Position numbers and translations under genes: made by a program. The notes beneath the pieces are model-generated. The model saw nothing but the letters and a program-made list of their open reading frames with translations, made no database searches and was not told the origin of the DNA. 49,131 bases of DNA from DATKZS01 sp035527835 [NCBI: bacterium] (GTDB lineage: Bacteria; RBG-13-61-14): contig DATKZS010000043.1 of NCBI GenBank assembly GCA_035527835.1, positions 1 through 49,131 on the forward strand, written 5' to 3'. This document shows, in pieces, positions 1 through 8,790 of the stretch (position 1 is the first letter of the stretch; each line of letters begins with the position of its first letter).

Positions 1-3000
1 CGAAGTTGGTGGCGCCGTCCGCCGGGTCGAGCGGGTCCAAAGGCGTGGCCCCGCTCATATGCTCCACCTCGTAATTATCCGGGATATAGTCCCCATCACT
101 GTCCCAGTTGTCGGCGTCGGTGCCATTGGCGTACTCGGCGAGGTTATTGAGGCCATCGCTGTCGAGGTCTCCGGCCGCATCGTTGGTGAGCGGGTCAAGG
201 CCGTGGGCCTTCTCGTAGCCGTCGGGGATGGAGTCGGAGTCGGTGTCGGCGCTGCAGGGGTCGGTCTCGGACGGGTCGAGCACTCCGTCTTTGTCCATGT
301 CCTCTCCGGCGGCGCAGATCGGGGAGACGGCGGTGTCGCCGTCGCAGAGTCCGTCGCCGTCGGTGTCGGGATCGGAGGGGCTGTATCCCCACAGGGTCTC
401 GTTGGTGCTGGTAATGCCGTCGGCATCAGGGTCGCCGGGGTCGGCGTCATCGCCGGCGCTGGTGGGATTGCGGCTGTTGGCGACCTCGGAGCCGTCGTTC
501 TCTCCTCCGCCGTCGGTGTCTGGGTCCTTGGGATCGGTGATGTAGCCGTCGGTGCCGGGAATGACCTCCTCGGTGTCGAGGATGCCGTCGTTGTCGTCGT
601 CGGTGTCGGCGTTATCGCCGGTGCTGTCGCCGTCAGTGTCCTCCCATTCGTCGGCGTCGGTGGGGAAGGCGTCATTGTTGTCGGTGTAGCCGTCGCCGTC
701 GGTGTCGGGATCGTACTGACATCCTGTTGATTCCAGGGAGTCGGCGACGCTGTCGTCGTCGTCGTCAGTGTCAATGCTGTCGTTGTCGGCGTCGGCGTCG
801 AAGTTAGTCCCGGAGAGGATGGCGAAGCTGACGGAGGTATTGCCGCCGGCGGTGACGTTCACCCCGGTCTTGATTTTTTTGGTATAGCCCTCCAGCGAGG
901 ATTCGAGGACGTAGCCGGTCCCGACGGGCACGTCTACGAAGAAATGGAAGCCGTTGGAGTCGGTATGAGAATAGATTTTCTGGCCTCCTCCCATGTCGAG
1001 CCAGATGGGGGCATCGCCGGCGCCCTGGTAATTCGGCTTATAGATCCTTCCCGAGATGTCACCGGTCTGTTGTCCGCCTCCGCCCCCGCCCGGATCAAAT
1101 AGTCCCGGGATCTTGGGCAGGGCGTTGACGGTGATGGGGACCACGGTATTACCGGTGAAGCAGTCGGCGGTGATTTCTCCGACGCCGGTCTGGCGGGCCG
1201 GGCCGTTGACGTCGAGATCGAAGAACTTGGTCATGTCCACGACCTGTCCGGGGGGCGTGTCAATGTACCTTCCGACGACCATTACGTTCATGGAATGGCA
1301 GGCTTTGAGGGTAAACGACTCCGGCAGGACGTGGATGGGGGGTTGGGCCTTGTGGATCAGGTATTGGAGCGTCGCCGTGGGCTCGCCGAAAACGGGGAGG
1401 TCGTCAAATATAAGGCTTACGGTATCGGGCCAGAACAGGGCGGAGACCTTGACGGTGTCGGCGGTGGGGCTCACTGAAGACATGAAGGCGTGGTAATGGC
1501 CGTCAGTGTCCTCTATAACGGGGGAAAAAGTATCGGGGATGGGCGTGGCGGCGGTGATCTTGATGTCGTCAAGATACACGCCGTCGGAATCGGCGACGTT
1601 GTTTTCGTCGCTGTCCATGGTGGCGCGCCAGCGGATGAAGAAGCCGTTTCTGAGGTTGAAGCGGGTGTCGCCGGCGAGCTTGATCTTGTGTTTGGTCCAG
1701 GAGGGCTCGTTTAAGCCGGAATTGTCCCAGACGGTGACCCAGGATTTTCCTCCGTTGTCGCTGACCTCGACCTGGAAGTTCTGGGCCGGCTTGGGAACGG
1801 AGCCGTCTTCTCCGGGATCGGCCTGGGAGACGGCGCGGGAATAGAAGGAGAGCGTGACCTGGTCATAGCCGGCGAGGTCGGTGATCAGTCCCACGTGGTA
1901 TTTTTCCACGGTGGGCCCCGGCGAGGCTCGGCCGATGAAGAGGAAATTCTGCGAGCCATTGTTGCCCTGGCCGGGCCCGGAGTCCGGATATACCGTGGAA
2001 TCCACCGCAATGCGCGGGTCCGGACCGATGGCCCCGACCAGTTGGTCGTCTCCCTGGGCCATGGAATCAATGATGCCGTTGGGTCCGGGCAGGACGGCTA
2101 TGGAGTAGGGCTTGCCTTGGCCGAAGGGAATTTCCTGGAAGTCGGTGGTATCGCCCGTGGTGTCGGCCACGCCGTTTTGCCCGGCGTTGATGGACAGGGA
2201 GTCCGGGGCCTCGTCGTCACCGGCGGGGGTGGTTTCGAGGGAGCCGTCGGGTCCGGAGGAGATGATGCGGACGTAGGGCTGGCCGTTGCCGAGCTCCATC
2301 AGGGTGTAATCGTCGAGCACGGCGGGAGTGTCGCGGACGCCGTCGGGCCCGGTGCTGATGAAGGTCATGGGGTCCATGGAAGGCGGGAACTCGCCCACGC
2401 TGTCGCTCTCGAAGTCCTCGTCAAAGATGTTCTTCACGCCGGTGAGGGACACGTTGTCAAGGTAGACGGTCTGAGGAGAGACGTCGCCGCCGACGTTGAA
2501 GATGAACTTGACACACATATTATTATTATCCACGCTGTTGGCGCCGGAGAGGCTGAAGTGCTCGTACATCCAGGTTCCATCGCCGTTGAGGAGGTCAGTG
2601 ACTCCGGTGGCGTCGCGCAGGGAGCGCCAGTTCACACCGTCGGTGGAATACTGGGTGGTGAAGTGGACGTTGAAGGTGGGCACGGTGTTTCCGACGAACG
2701 CCCATTGATAGGACAATTCGAGGTTCTCGTACCCCACGGTGTTAATACAGCGCCAGATGGCGGGAGAGCCCGTAGTCGAGTCAAAGGCCATGACGGAAAA
2801 GGAGCCGAAATTGCCGGGATGTTCAGGGCTCACGTACACCTGGCCGCCGCCGGCGTCATAGGTCCACGGCCCTTGTCCGCCACCCTCGAGATCTCCGCTT
2901 TCGAAGTCGTCGAAGTAAATGGACTGGGGCCGGTCCATGCCGAAGCGGGTGAAGTCCGCGCCGTTTTTGAGGTTGCGGTCGGTGAACAAGAGGATGCGGT

Positions 3001-4618
3001 CGGCCATGCCGTGGACCCCTATGCCCTGGTCCGTGAGGGTCAAATTGATCATGACGGTATCGCCGAGGAAGGCGATCGGCGGCAGCACGTCCAGGGAGAG
3101 GTTGGAAACGTGGGTGATGAGGGCGGTGTCCACGATAATGCTAAGGTTGATGGGTTCCAGGTCGGGAATGCCCTTGCTGGGGTCGCCCGGCAGCGAGATC
3201 TGGACGACGTTGTTGCCCAACATGGGGGCGAAATTAACGGTGACCTGGCCGGTGGCCGCGTCCTGCTTGTTTCCGAAGAGGTCGGTCTCGAGGTTGGCTA
3301 TGGTATTGGCGCCGGCCACGCCGTTCTGGAAGAATCCGTTTCCGGACATGATGGTGAAGACGGGCGACATTCCGGTCTTGGGCCTGTTGTTTTCATCGAG
3401 CACGGCCACGGTGATGGCGACGTTGCGGAGCTGGTTGAGAAGCACGGGGTTCTGTCCGGGCCGGATGAGCTTGAGTTTGGCCGGGACGCCTTGCTGCGGC
3501 TTCCTGGCCAGCAGGCTGGACAGGTCTTTGGGGTCCTCGATCAGGACGTCGTCTCCGAAATAATACGTGGAGATCACCTGGTCCGGCCCGGGAGAGACGC
3601 ACAGGCCGTAGGGGAAGCCCTGGAGCCAGGCAATGACCTGGACGTCGTCTCCGGAGGCCTGGGTGTCGGCGATGCCGTCGGCCCCGGAGAGGATGCGGTT
3701 GCCGAAGATGACGTCGTCGCCGAGCGGGACGGTGTCGAGAAGGTAGTTGAAGCCGGCCTCGATCACCACCGCGTCCGGCTCGCCGTTATCTGGCTGGGCC
3801 TCGGCCACGTCGTCCTCCATGCCGAATATATCATATTCGCAGATTCCGTTGGGCCCGGCGTTGAGGGCGCGGGCCGGCCGGAGCAGGGCGTCCATGCGGC
3901 CGGCATCGTAGATGTCGCTCAGGGCGTTGCCCCGGATGTCGGCCTGCCGTCCGTTCAGTTGGAGCAGGTCCATCTCGCCGGCGAGCACGTCGAGCTCGAC
4001 GATCTTGTGCATGAGGATGGCGTCTATCTCGGCGGAGATGCCGTCGCCGTCCAGGTCCATGAACTTGCTGATCCCGGACGCCCCCGTGGTAATGGGGGAG
4101 ATATGGACGTTGACCGACGGCCAGGGCCAGGGCGGAAGCTGGATCGAGATGTCCTCGCCCGAGCAGTTCACGAGCCTGACGCCGGGGTTGAGCTCGATCG
4201 GGATGTCAATGTTGGGGGGCGCGGTGAGCAGCACCCGGAACCTGAGGTAAAGCAGGGTGATGTTCCCCATGGCTTCGCATCCCAGCGCGTAATTATTATC
4301 GTCCCAGGCCCAGAGCTCGGTGAAGAACGGCACGTCCTCGGTCAGCGGCATGGTGAACTCCGGGTTATCGCCCGCCCGCGCGCTCTCGAGCGACAGGACC
4401 ATGTCGTTGAAACTGACGGGCAGGGAATACGACTTGAGCGTGTCGGTCGGCAGGTCGAGGACCACCGCCACCTCGAAATTCTGGCCCGGCGCCACGTCGG
4501 CGGGCAAGCCCATGCCGACAACCGCGATGTTCGCCTGCCCCGCGGCCAGGGCCGGCCGCGAGCAAATGAGAAGCGCCGCGGCGATCCCCGCGAAATTCCG
4601 AAGCCAATGCTTGTTCAT
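1..4618 (-). CDS. Giant secreted multidomain protein with thrombospondin type 3-like repeats (partial, C-terminus off the left edge)
   Basis: The minus frame is open from an ATG at 4618 to the window edge, 1539 codons, with AGGGGG seven bases before the start. Residues 1 to about 24 are a Sec signal ending ALA. A cohesin-like beta region follows, then an EF-hand/dockerin-like pair (DLDGDG at 188-193, DAGRMDALL further on). Degenerate GPNG/GPDG...GDD repeats lie near 255-370 and 757-860. A Big-type Ig-like domain is near 393-477, and jelly-roll-like segments opening with DDFESG or DEDFES lie near 569 and 732. A carboxypeptidase-regulatory-like fold spans about 1188-1264 after a glycine linker. 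From about 1274 on there are acidic DxDxDG repeats like thrombospondin type 3 calcium sites. It probably acts at the cell surface or outside the cell. The C-terminal anchor or sorting signal is not visible. It follows the FadL-like gene by 71 nt and is probably cotranscribed. Frame and signal are clear; domain names are by eye. Confidence 0.9.
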   Translation of the reverse strand, partial: MNKHWLRNFAGIAAALLICSRPALAAGQANIAVVGMGLPADVAPGQNFEVAVVLDLPTDTLKSYSLPVSFNDMVLSLESARAGDNPEFTMPLTEDVPFFTELWAWDDNNYALGCEAMGNITLLYLRFRVLLTAPPNIDIPIELNPGVRLVNCSGEDISIQLPPWPWPSVNVHISPITTGASGISKFMDLDGDGISAEIDAILMHKIVELDVLAGEMDLLQLNGRQADIRGNALSDIYDAGRMDALLRPARALNAGPNGICEYDIFGMEDDVAEAQPDNGEPDAVVIEAGFNYLLDTVPLGDDVIFGNRILSGADGIADTQASGDDVQVIAWLQGFPYGLCVSPGPDQVISTYYFGDDVLIEDPKDLSSLLARKPQQGVPAKLKLIRPGQNPVLLNQLRNVAITVAVLDENNRPKTGMSPVFTIMSGNGFFQNGVAGANTIANLETDLFGNKQDAATGQVTVNFAPMLGNNVVQISLPGDPSKGIPDLEPINLSIIVDTALITHVSNLSLDVLPPIAFLGDTVMINLTLTDQGIGVHGMADRILLFTDRNLKNGADFTRFGMDRPQSIYFDDFESGDLEGGGQGPWTYDAGGGQVYVSPEHPGNFGSFSVMAFDSTTGSPAIWRCINTVGYENLELSYQWAFVGNTVPTFNVHFTTQYSTDGVNWRSLRDATGVTDLLNGDGTWMYEHFSLSGANSVDNNNMCVKFIFNVGGDVSPQTVYLDNVSLTGVKNIFDEDFESDSVGEFPPSMDPMTFISTGPDGVRDTPAVLDDYTLMELGNGQPYVRIISSGPDGSLETTPAGDDEAPDSLSINAGQNGVADTTGDTTDFQEIPFGQGKPYSIAVLPGPNGIIDSMAQGDDQLVGAIGPDPRIAVDSTVYPDSGPGQGNNGSQNFLFIGRASPGPTVEKYHVGLITDLAGYDQVTLSFYSRAVSQADPGEDGSVPKPAQNFQVEVSDNGGKSWVTVWDNSGLNEPSWTKHKIKLAGDTRFNLRNGFFIRWRATMDSDENNVADSDGVYLDDIKITAATPIPDTFSPVIEDTDGHYHAFMSSVSPTADTVKVSALFWPDTVSLIFDDLPVFGEPTATLQYLIHKAQPPIHVLPESFTLKACHSMNVMVVGRYIDTPPGQVVDMTKFFDLDVNGPARQTGVGEITADCFTGNTVVPITVNALPKIPGLFDPGGGGGGQQTGDISGRIYKPNYQGAGDAPIWLDMGGGQKIYSHTDSNGFHFFVDVPVGTGYVLESSLEGYTKKIKTGVNVTAGGNTSVSFAILSGTNFDADADNDSIDTDDDDDSVADSLESTGCQYDPDTDGDGYTDNNDAFPTDADEWEDTDGDSTGDNADTDDDNDGILDTEEVIPGTDGYITDPKDPDTDGGGENDGSEVANSRNPTSAGDDADPGDPDADGITSTNETLWGYSPSDPDTDGDGLCDGDTAVSPICAAGEDMDKDGVLDPSETDPCSADTDSDSIPDGYEKAHGLDPLTNDAAGDLDSDGLNNLAEYANGTDADNWDSDGDYIPDNYEVEHMSGATPLDPLDPADGATNF

Positions 4619-4689
4619 GGCAAAGCCCCCTGTTTCTCGATGTTGCACGCCAAAAGCCTCAAGATGTCCGATCAGTTGAACCAATAACC

Positions 4690-6237
4690 CTATTCCATGT
4701 GCACCACGGCGGAAAGCATGAGCATCTGCCGGGTGATGTCGCCCCTCGTCTCCTTGACCTTGTGCGTTTTGGGGTCATAGCTGCTGTACAGCGTCACGTC
4801 GTTGCCCCACCGGTACCAGTAGGTGAGGTCGAGGATGAGGGGGCCGCGCGCCAGGCCCGTGCCCACCGCCACTCCGTAATAATCGTCCGGGGCGCCCGCC
4901 GCCGGCTCCGGGTCATAAAAGAAGCCGCCGCGGATGGGGACCACGTACCCGGGCTGGATCACCAGGTACTCCGCGCCCAGCCGGTAGGTCATGGTCGGAT
5001 CAATGTCCGCGTACTCCACCGGAGCGCCGTTCACCGGACTTACCTCATTGTACTTCCCGTGCTCATAGTGGTAAACAAACCGGTCCCACTCGATGCGCGA
5101 CACGTCCAGGGCGATGCTCAAGGCGTCGGAGTAGCGGAAGGCCGCGCCCACGCCGTAAGAGGCCGGGAAGCGCATCATCTCGTCGAACTTGTAATGCAAC
5201 ATGGTGGCGCCGGTGCTGGAATTGATCTTGTTGATCCGCTGCTCCCGCTCGATCTTGGCCTCGAACTCGGAGCGGTAAACCGCGCCGATGGTCACCCGCG
5301 GCGTCGCCTTCCAGAGCAGGCCCACGTTGAAATTATGGCCGGAAAGGCTGATCTTCTGGGTGGACTGGTAATTGGAGGTGTAGTCAATGGGTGTGGTCCA
5401 TGCAGTGGTCCCGTCAATGAGCTGGTCGTTCATGTCCATGCAGGATGGATTGTCCACCATGTCGTAAATGGGTCCGGCCACTGGATCCGTGTTGCAGGGC
5501 TTGCCCCCATTGCACGTGCAGAAGGGGGAACTGTTGTCAACATACACCCCCGCGAACTCCTGATAGGTGCCCGCGCGGGTATGCTCGTATGTGTTTTCGT
5601 ACCTGGGCCCGACGATACCGTCTTTCAATAAATTGTAGGTGAAGCCCAGGGAGAACTGGGGCGTCACCTGGATTGCGACCGCCGGCGAGACGGCCCCGAC
5701 CTCGCCCATGATCTCGTTCATGCCGATCACGCGGGTACTGTCATATTGCCAATTTTTGCTGATCACGTACGGGCCGGAAATGCCATCGCCGTCAAAGTCC
5801 GAATTTAGCACCGAGGCCGCTATCCCGTCGCGTTCCTCGAACGTGTCGAAATTGTTCTCAAAGGAAAAGTCATACAGCCGCTGGAAGTTCAGCGACGTGG
5901 CCACGTTCACCTCACCCACCGAAAACGGATACACCACGGACAGGTAGTTTATCGAGCGGAAGTAAACGTTGTCGCCGTCAATGTCGCGGTCCTCATAGGT
6001 GTATGCAAGGCCCGCCTCCGGGAACACGAGCTGGGTCAGCCCGGCCGGGTTCCACGTCGCGGCCGTGGCGTCATCGGCGATGGCGATGAAAGCGCCGCCC
6101 GTGCCCATGGCCCGCGCCCCGGAGCCCACCGGCGACGGCGGCGCCGTGTTGAGCAGACTGGTGTCCGGCGTCTGCGAAAACGCGGCGATCGGCAAAAGCA
6201 GTAATAATGTAAACATCCCCCTCAGTGACCATTTCAT
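4690..6237 (-). CDS. Outer-membrane transport protein, OMPP1/FadL/TodX-like
   Basis: This 515-residue protein has a signal peptide (MKWSLRGMFTLLLLLPIAAFS, cleavage near 21). Residues about 39-66 carry the family hallmark GARAMGTGGAFIAIADDA followed by TAATWNPAGL, the N-terminal plug region of FadL-type barrels. The rest alternates aromatic and polar residues as expected for beta strands, and ends in VHME. FadL proteins carry hydrophobic compounds across the outer membrane; the substrate here cannot be read from sequence. A cysteine-rich loop (FCTCNGGKPCN) near the middle is unusual for the family. I chose ATG 6237 because GGAGGT lies eight bases upstream and the signal peptide starts there; the frame is open 32 codons further. 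The giant secreted protein follows on the same strand. Confidence 0.88.
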   Translation of the reverse strand: MKWSLRGMFTLLLLLPIAAFSQTPDTSLLNTAPPSPVGSGARAMGTGGAFIAIADDATAATWNPAGLTQLVFPEAGLAYTYEDRDIDGDNVYFRSINYLSVVYPFSVGEVNVATSLNFQRLYDFSFENNFDTFEERDGIAASVLNSDFDGDGISGPYVISKNWQYDSTRVIGMNEIMGEVGAVSPAVAIQVTPQFSLGFTYNLLKDGIVGPRYENTYEHTRAGTYQEFAGVYVDNSSPFCTCNGGKPCNTDPVAGPIYDMVDNPSCMDMNDQLIDGTTAWTTPIDYTSNYQSTQKISLSGHNFNVGLLWKATPRVTIGAVYRSEFEAKIEREQRINKINSSTGATMLHYKFDEMMRFPASYGVGAAFRYSDALSIALDVSRIEWDRFVYHYEHGKYNEVSPVNGAPVEYADIDPTMTYRLGAEYLVIQPGYVVPIRGGFFYDPEPAAGAPDDYYGVAVGTGLARGPLILDLTYWYRWGNDVTLYSSYDPKTHKVKETRGDITRQMLMLSAVVHME

Positions 6238-6313
6238 CCTTACATACCTCCACCTTCCGAGCGACCATTTAAAACAGAGACAATTTAACTTAATTGACGA
6301 AAATTTTTCCGCT

Positions 6314-6330
6314 TTTACCCTGATGGTAAA
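6314..6330. promoter_or_regulatory. Operator-like inverted repeat TTTACC-N5-GGTAAA in the FadL-like gene leader
   Basis: A perfect 6-bp inverted repeat with a 5-nt centre lies about 77 nt upstream of the chosen FadL-like start, between it and the candidate promoter. The size fits a repressor dimer site, but no regulator is encoded next to it. Confidence 0.3.
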
Positions 6331-6372
6331 CAAAAAGTAAGCGCTTAAATCTCTTTCCCCTGTAACGCCATA

Positions 6373-6401
6373 ATACTAGCCGATTTCGAAACGGTTCGCA
6401 A
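6373..6401 (-). promoter_or_regulatory. Candidate sigma70 promoter for the FadL-like gene
   Basis: On the minus strand TTGCGA (6401-6396) and TAGTAT (6378-6373) are separated by 17 nt. The elements match consensus moderately. It would drive the FadL-like gene and the giant secreted protein. Confidence 0.45.
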
Positions 6402-6688
6402 GCGGAATCCGCCGAGGCAAGTCTTTATCGGCGGCCGGGCCCGGGACCCGCCCCGGGCGAGATATTCCTGATGGCATAGACGGACCGGGGTGGCCGGGGC
6501 CGCGGGTTCAGGACCTTGTCAGGGAGATTCGCCGGCCGGGGGGCGGGGAGGCATGGAAAAGGGGTATTCTTTGGTTCAAGGGGCCATTTTAATGTTCGCC
6601 GTGGCAACAACCTGTTGGGTAGGTGTTGGTCCAGGGCTCAATATAGGGAACCGGGCGATAGTTTTTTGATTTCTATTTCATTTTTCGC

Positions 6689-6718
6689 TTGACAGGGGGG
6701 GGCTTATGGTATTAGAAT
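6689..6718 (+). promoter_or_regulatory. Sigma70 promoter of the division/cell-wall cluster
   Basis: A perfect TTGACA (6689-6694), 18-nt spacer and TAGAAT (6713-6718) lie in a locally AT-rich stretch 255 nt before mraZ. The decamer TATGGTATTA occurs twice across and just after the -10 region (6705-6714 and about 6726-6735), a possible regulatory direct repeat. No classic array of MraZ sites was seen. Confidence 0.7.
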
Positions 6719-6819
6719 GCATGATATGGTATTAAATGGCATAAGAGTGCATGTAGGCGGTTTCGCGTTATTAAGCTTGAATTAGTATACAGCAATGTAA
6801 GGATGATGTCAAGAGGAAA

Positions 6820-6959
6820 AACCAGGGATGAACGCGGATCAGAAGAAGCCGGAAGATGGAATCAAGAAGTCGGAAGCAAGAAGCTTGAAGCGTGGCATTG
6901 CTTCCCTGCTTCTTGCTTCTTGATTCTTGCTTCTTTCCCAAGGCTGTTCATCCGCGGTT
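6820..6959. repeat. Imperfect foldback repeat in the mraZ leader
   Basis: Outer arms AACCAGGGATGAAC (6820-6833) and GTTCATCCGCGGTT (6946-6959) are inverted with few mismatches. Inner arms made of AATCAAGAAG and AGCAAGAAGC units pair with GCTTCTTGCTTCTTGATT. The element lies between the promoter and the start codon, so it would be transcribed as a long stem ending 14 nt before mraZ. Confidence 0.65.
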
Positions 6960-6973
6960 AAGAGAGAGAAAAA

Positions 6974-7429
6974 ATGTTTCGGGGCAATTTCGAGCACAGC
7001 ATCAACAGCCAGGGCCGGGTCTCTCTTCCGAGCCGGTTTCGGCAGGTATTGGAGGAGAACTTCGGGAACAGCAACAAGGTTGTGCTGATGGGGTTGCCGG
7101 ACCGGATCGAGGTTTACCCGGAGGCGGCTTACCGTGATAAGGAGATGGCGGACCTGAAGCTCCCGGATGACGACCCGCGGGTGCTCCAGTACCTTGCGGT
7201 TCAGCACTTCAACGTGTTCGAGGCGGAAATTGACGGGCAGGGCCGGATTTTGCTGCCGCCTCAGCTCCGAAACGGGCTGGGGCTGGACAAGGACGTGGTG
7301 ATCATCGGGCTGATGAACCGGATCCTGATTTTCAGCCCGGACCAGTGGAAGAGCTTCATGGAGGAGGCCGGGTCGCGCCATGCGGAGAACAGCCTGCTGG
7401 TCTCGCGGATGCGGGGACCCAAGGCCTGA
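6974..7429 (+). CDS. mraZ: Transcriptional regulator MraZ
   Basis: This 151-residue protein has the two SpoVT/AbrB-like halves of MraZ: MFRGNFEHSINSQGRVSLPS at the N-terminus and FEAEIDGQGRILLPPQLR near 81-98. Length matches the family (about 145-155). MraZ forms rings, binds direct repeats upstream of its own gene and adjusts expression of the division and cell-wall cluster. It is the first gene here, as usual, followed six nt later by rsmH. The start ATG is preceded by a purine stretch (AAGAGAGAGAAAAA) rather than a strong Shine-Dalgarno. The long foldback repeat immediately upstream may affect its translation. Confidence 0.97.
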   Translation: MFRGNFEHSINSQGRVSLPSRFRQVLEENFGNSNKVVLMGLPDRIEVYPEAAYRDKEMADLKLPDDDPRVLQYLAVQHFNVFEAEIDGQGRILLPPQLRNGLGLDKDVVIIGLMNRILIFSPDQWKSFMEEAGSRHAENSLLVSRMRGPKA

Positions 7430-7435
7430 GGGCGG

Positions 7436-8398
7436 ATGAAGGGCGCGTATCATGATGCGGTCATGGTTGACGAGGCCCTCCACTATCTTGGCCCGGGGCC
7501 GGGCCGGGTGATCGTGGACGGCACTCTGGGCGGCGGCTCCCACGCTGAGGCGGTGCTGAATTGGGCCGGCGCGGACGGCGGCCGGGTGAAGCTGGTGCTC
7601 GGGATTGACCAGGACCCGGAGGCGGTGGCGGAGGCCGGGAAGAGGCTTGGCGGGTTCGGGGAACGGATCAGGATCAAGCGGGCGGGGTTCGAGGAGCTGC
7701 CCGCGTTGCTCGAAGAGGAAGGGTTGGAAAAGGTGGACGGCATATTGCTGGATCTTGGCGCTTCGCGGCATCAACTGGTTGATGCCCGCCGCGGCTTCAG
7801 CCTGCGGGGCGAGAGCGCGCTGGACATGCGCATGGACCCGGACGCCCCGGAGAGCGCGGCCGAGCTGCTGCTGCGCCTTTCCGGGAAGGAGCTGAAAAAG
7901 CTGATCTGGGAGTATGGAGAGGAGCGTCACGCGGGCCGGATCGCCCGGGCGATCGTGGCGCGCCGGGAAGAGGGCAGGCCGGTGAAGACGACGGAAGAGC
8001 TGGCGGCGCTGGTGGAGAAGCTGGTGCCGGCCAAAGAGCGTGGCCGGCTGCACCCGGCGACGCGGACGTTCATGGCCATCCGCATCGCGGTGAACCGGGA
8101 GCTGGACAAGCTCGATGAGGCGCTGGCGGCCATGCCCGGGGTGCTTCGCGCGGGCGGCCGGGCGGTGGTGATCTCGTATCATTCTTTGGAGGACCGGCGG
8201 GTGAAGCAGGCGTTTCAAAAAGGGGCCAAGGGCTGCGTCTGTCCACCCGGTCTTCCATGCTGTGTCTGCGGGCACAAGCCCGTTTACCGGATTTTGACCC
8301 GGAAGCCTCTGCGGCCGGCGGAGGCGGAGGTGGGCAAAAATCCCGCGGCGCGGAGCGCGCGCCTGCGGGCGGTGGAGAGGTTGGAGGAATCGGCATGA
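7436..8398 (+). CDS. rsmH: 16S rRNA (cytosine-1402-N4)-methyltransferase RsmH
   Basis: The 320-residue product is the S-adenosylmethionine-dependent enzyme that methylates C1402 of 16S rRNA (MraW). It begins MKGAYHDAVMVDEAL, has the AdoMet-binding motif VDGTLGGGSHAEAVL, then LDLGASRHQLVDARRGFS and the C-terminal family signature ISYHSLEDRRVKQAF. A CVCPPGLPCCVCG cysteine cluster follows, as in many RsmH proteins. Its TGA overlaps the ATG of ftsL. It lies between mraZ and ftsL, the standard position. Confidence 0.97.
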   Translation: MKGAYHDAVMVDEALHYLGPGPGRVIVDGTLGGGSHAEAVLNWAGADGGRVKLVLGIDQDPEAVAEAGKRLGGFGERIRIKRAGFEELPALLEEEGLEKVDGILLDLGASRHQLVDARRGFSLRGESALDMRMDPDAPESAAELLLRLSGKELKKLIWEYGEERHAGRIARAIVARREEGRPVKTTEELAALVEKLVPAKERGRLHPATRTFMAIRIAVNRELDKLDEALAAMPGVLRAGGRAVVISYHSLEDRRVKQAFQKGAKGCVCPPGLPCCVCGHKPVYRILTRKPLRPAEAEVGKNPAARSARLRAVERLEESA

Positions 8399-8790
8399 CC
8401 ACGGCAACCATGACTCGTGGAATTCCTCAGCGCCCGGCGCCGACGCTGGCCTGCCAGCGGGTGGGCGGCTGCCCGGCCAGCACCACGGTGACCGCGCTGG
8501 CGGTGGCCGCGCTCCTGGTGGCGGCGAGCCTTTTGTGCGTATGGTCGAGGATCGAGGTGGTGAGGCAGGGCTACGCCAACGCCGCCGCCGCCAAACAGAT
8601 CAAGGAATTGACGGCCGAGCAGGAGGACCTCAGGGTAGCTGCCGCAAGTCTGCGCTCTCCTGACCGGGTCGAGAGGATCGCCCAGGGAAAGCTGGGAATG
8701 CAGTTCCCCAAGCCGGAGCAGATCATGACCCTGGAACTGGCCGGCAAGGGTTCTGAAAACACTTATCTGGCCTCGCGCCGTGCGCCATGA
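8395..8790 (+). CDS. ftsL: Cell division protein FtsL
   Basis: This is a 131-residue bitopic protein with a cytoplasmic N-terminus, one membrane segment (TTVTALAVAALLVAASLL, near residues 29-47) and a short periplasmic coiled coil (KQIKELTAEQEDLRVAAASL). It ends with the typical SPDRVERIAQGKLGMQFPKP segment. FtsL works with FtsB and FtsQ to control FtsWI septal synthesis. Sequence identity in this family is low, so the call rests on topology, the RIA/LGM-type tail and position. I chose ATG 8395 because it forms an ATGA overlap with rsmH. Confidence 0.88.
   Translation: MTTATMTRGIPQRPAPTLACQRVGGCPASTTVTALAVAALLVAASLLCVWSRIEVVRQGYANAAAAKQIKELTAEQEDLRVAAASLRSPDRVERIAQGKLGMQFPKPEQIMTLELAGKGSENTYLASRRAP

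Larger units (their letters stand above)
6238..6973. other. Divergent intergenic region between the FadL-like gene and mraZ
   Basis: This 736-nt gap holds the candidate minus-strand promoter, the TTTACC/GGTAAA repeat, a strong plus-strand promoter at 6689-6718 and a foldback repeat at 6820-6959. Between about 6420 and 6660 I see GC-rich sequence with a CCCGGG/CCCGGG hairpin (about 6438-6455) and no convincing gene. Confidence 0.6.

Noticed and set aside
1895-4687. A 930-codon open frame on the plus strand opposite the giant secreted protein
   Set aside because: It lies in antisense to a minus-strand frame that has a signal peptide, ribosome site and recognisable repeats. Its product shows no family features, and GC-rich aspartate/glycine codons easily create such open antisense frames.
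6600-6650. MraZ operator repeats (TGGG-type) upstream of mraZ
   Set aside because: Only one TGGGT and loosely similar GGTG/TTGG sequences occur. The regular spacing known from other species is missing.
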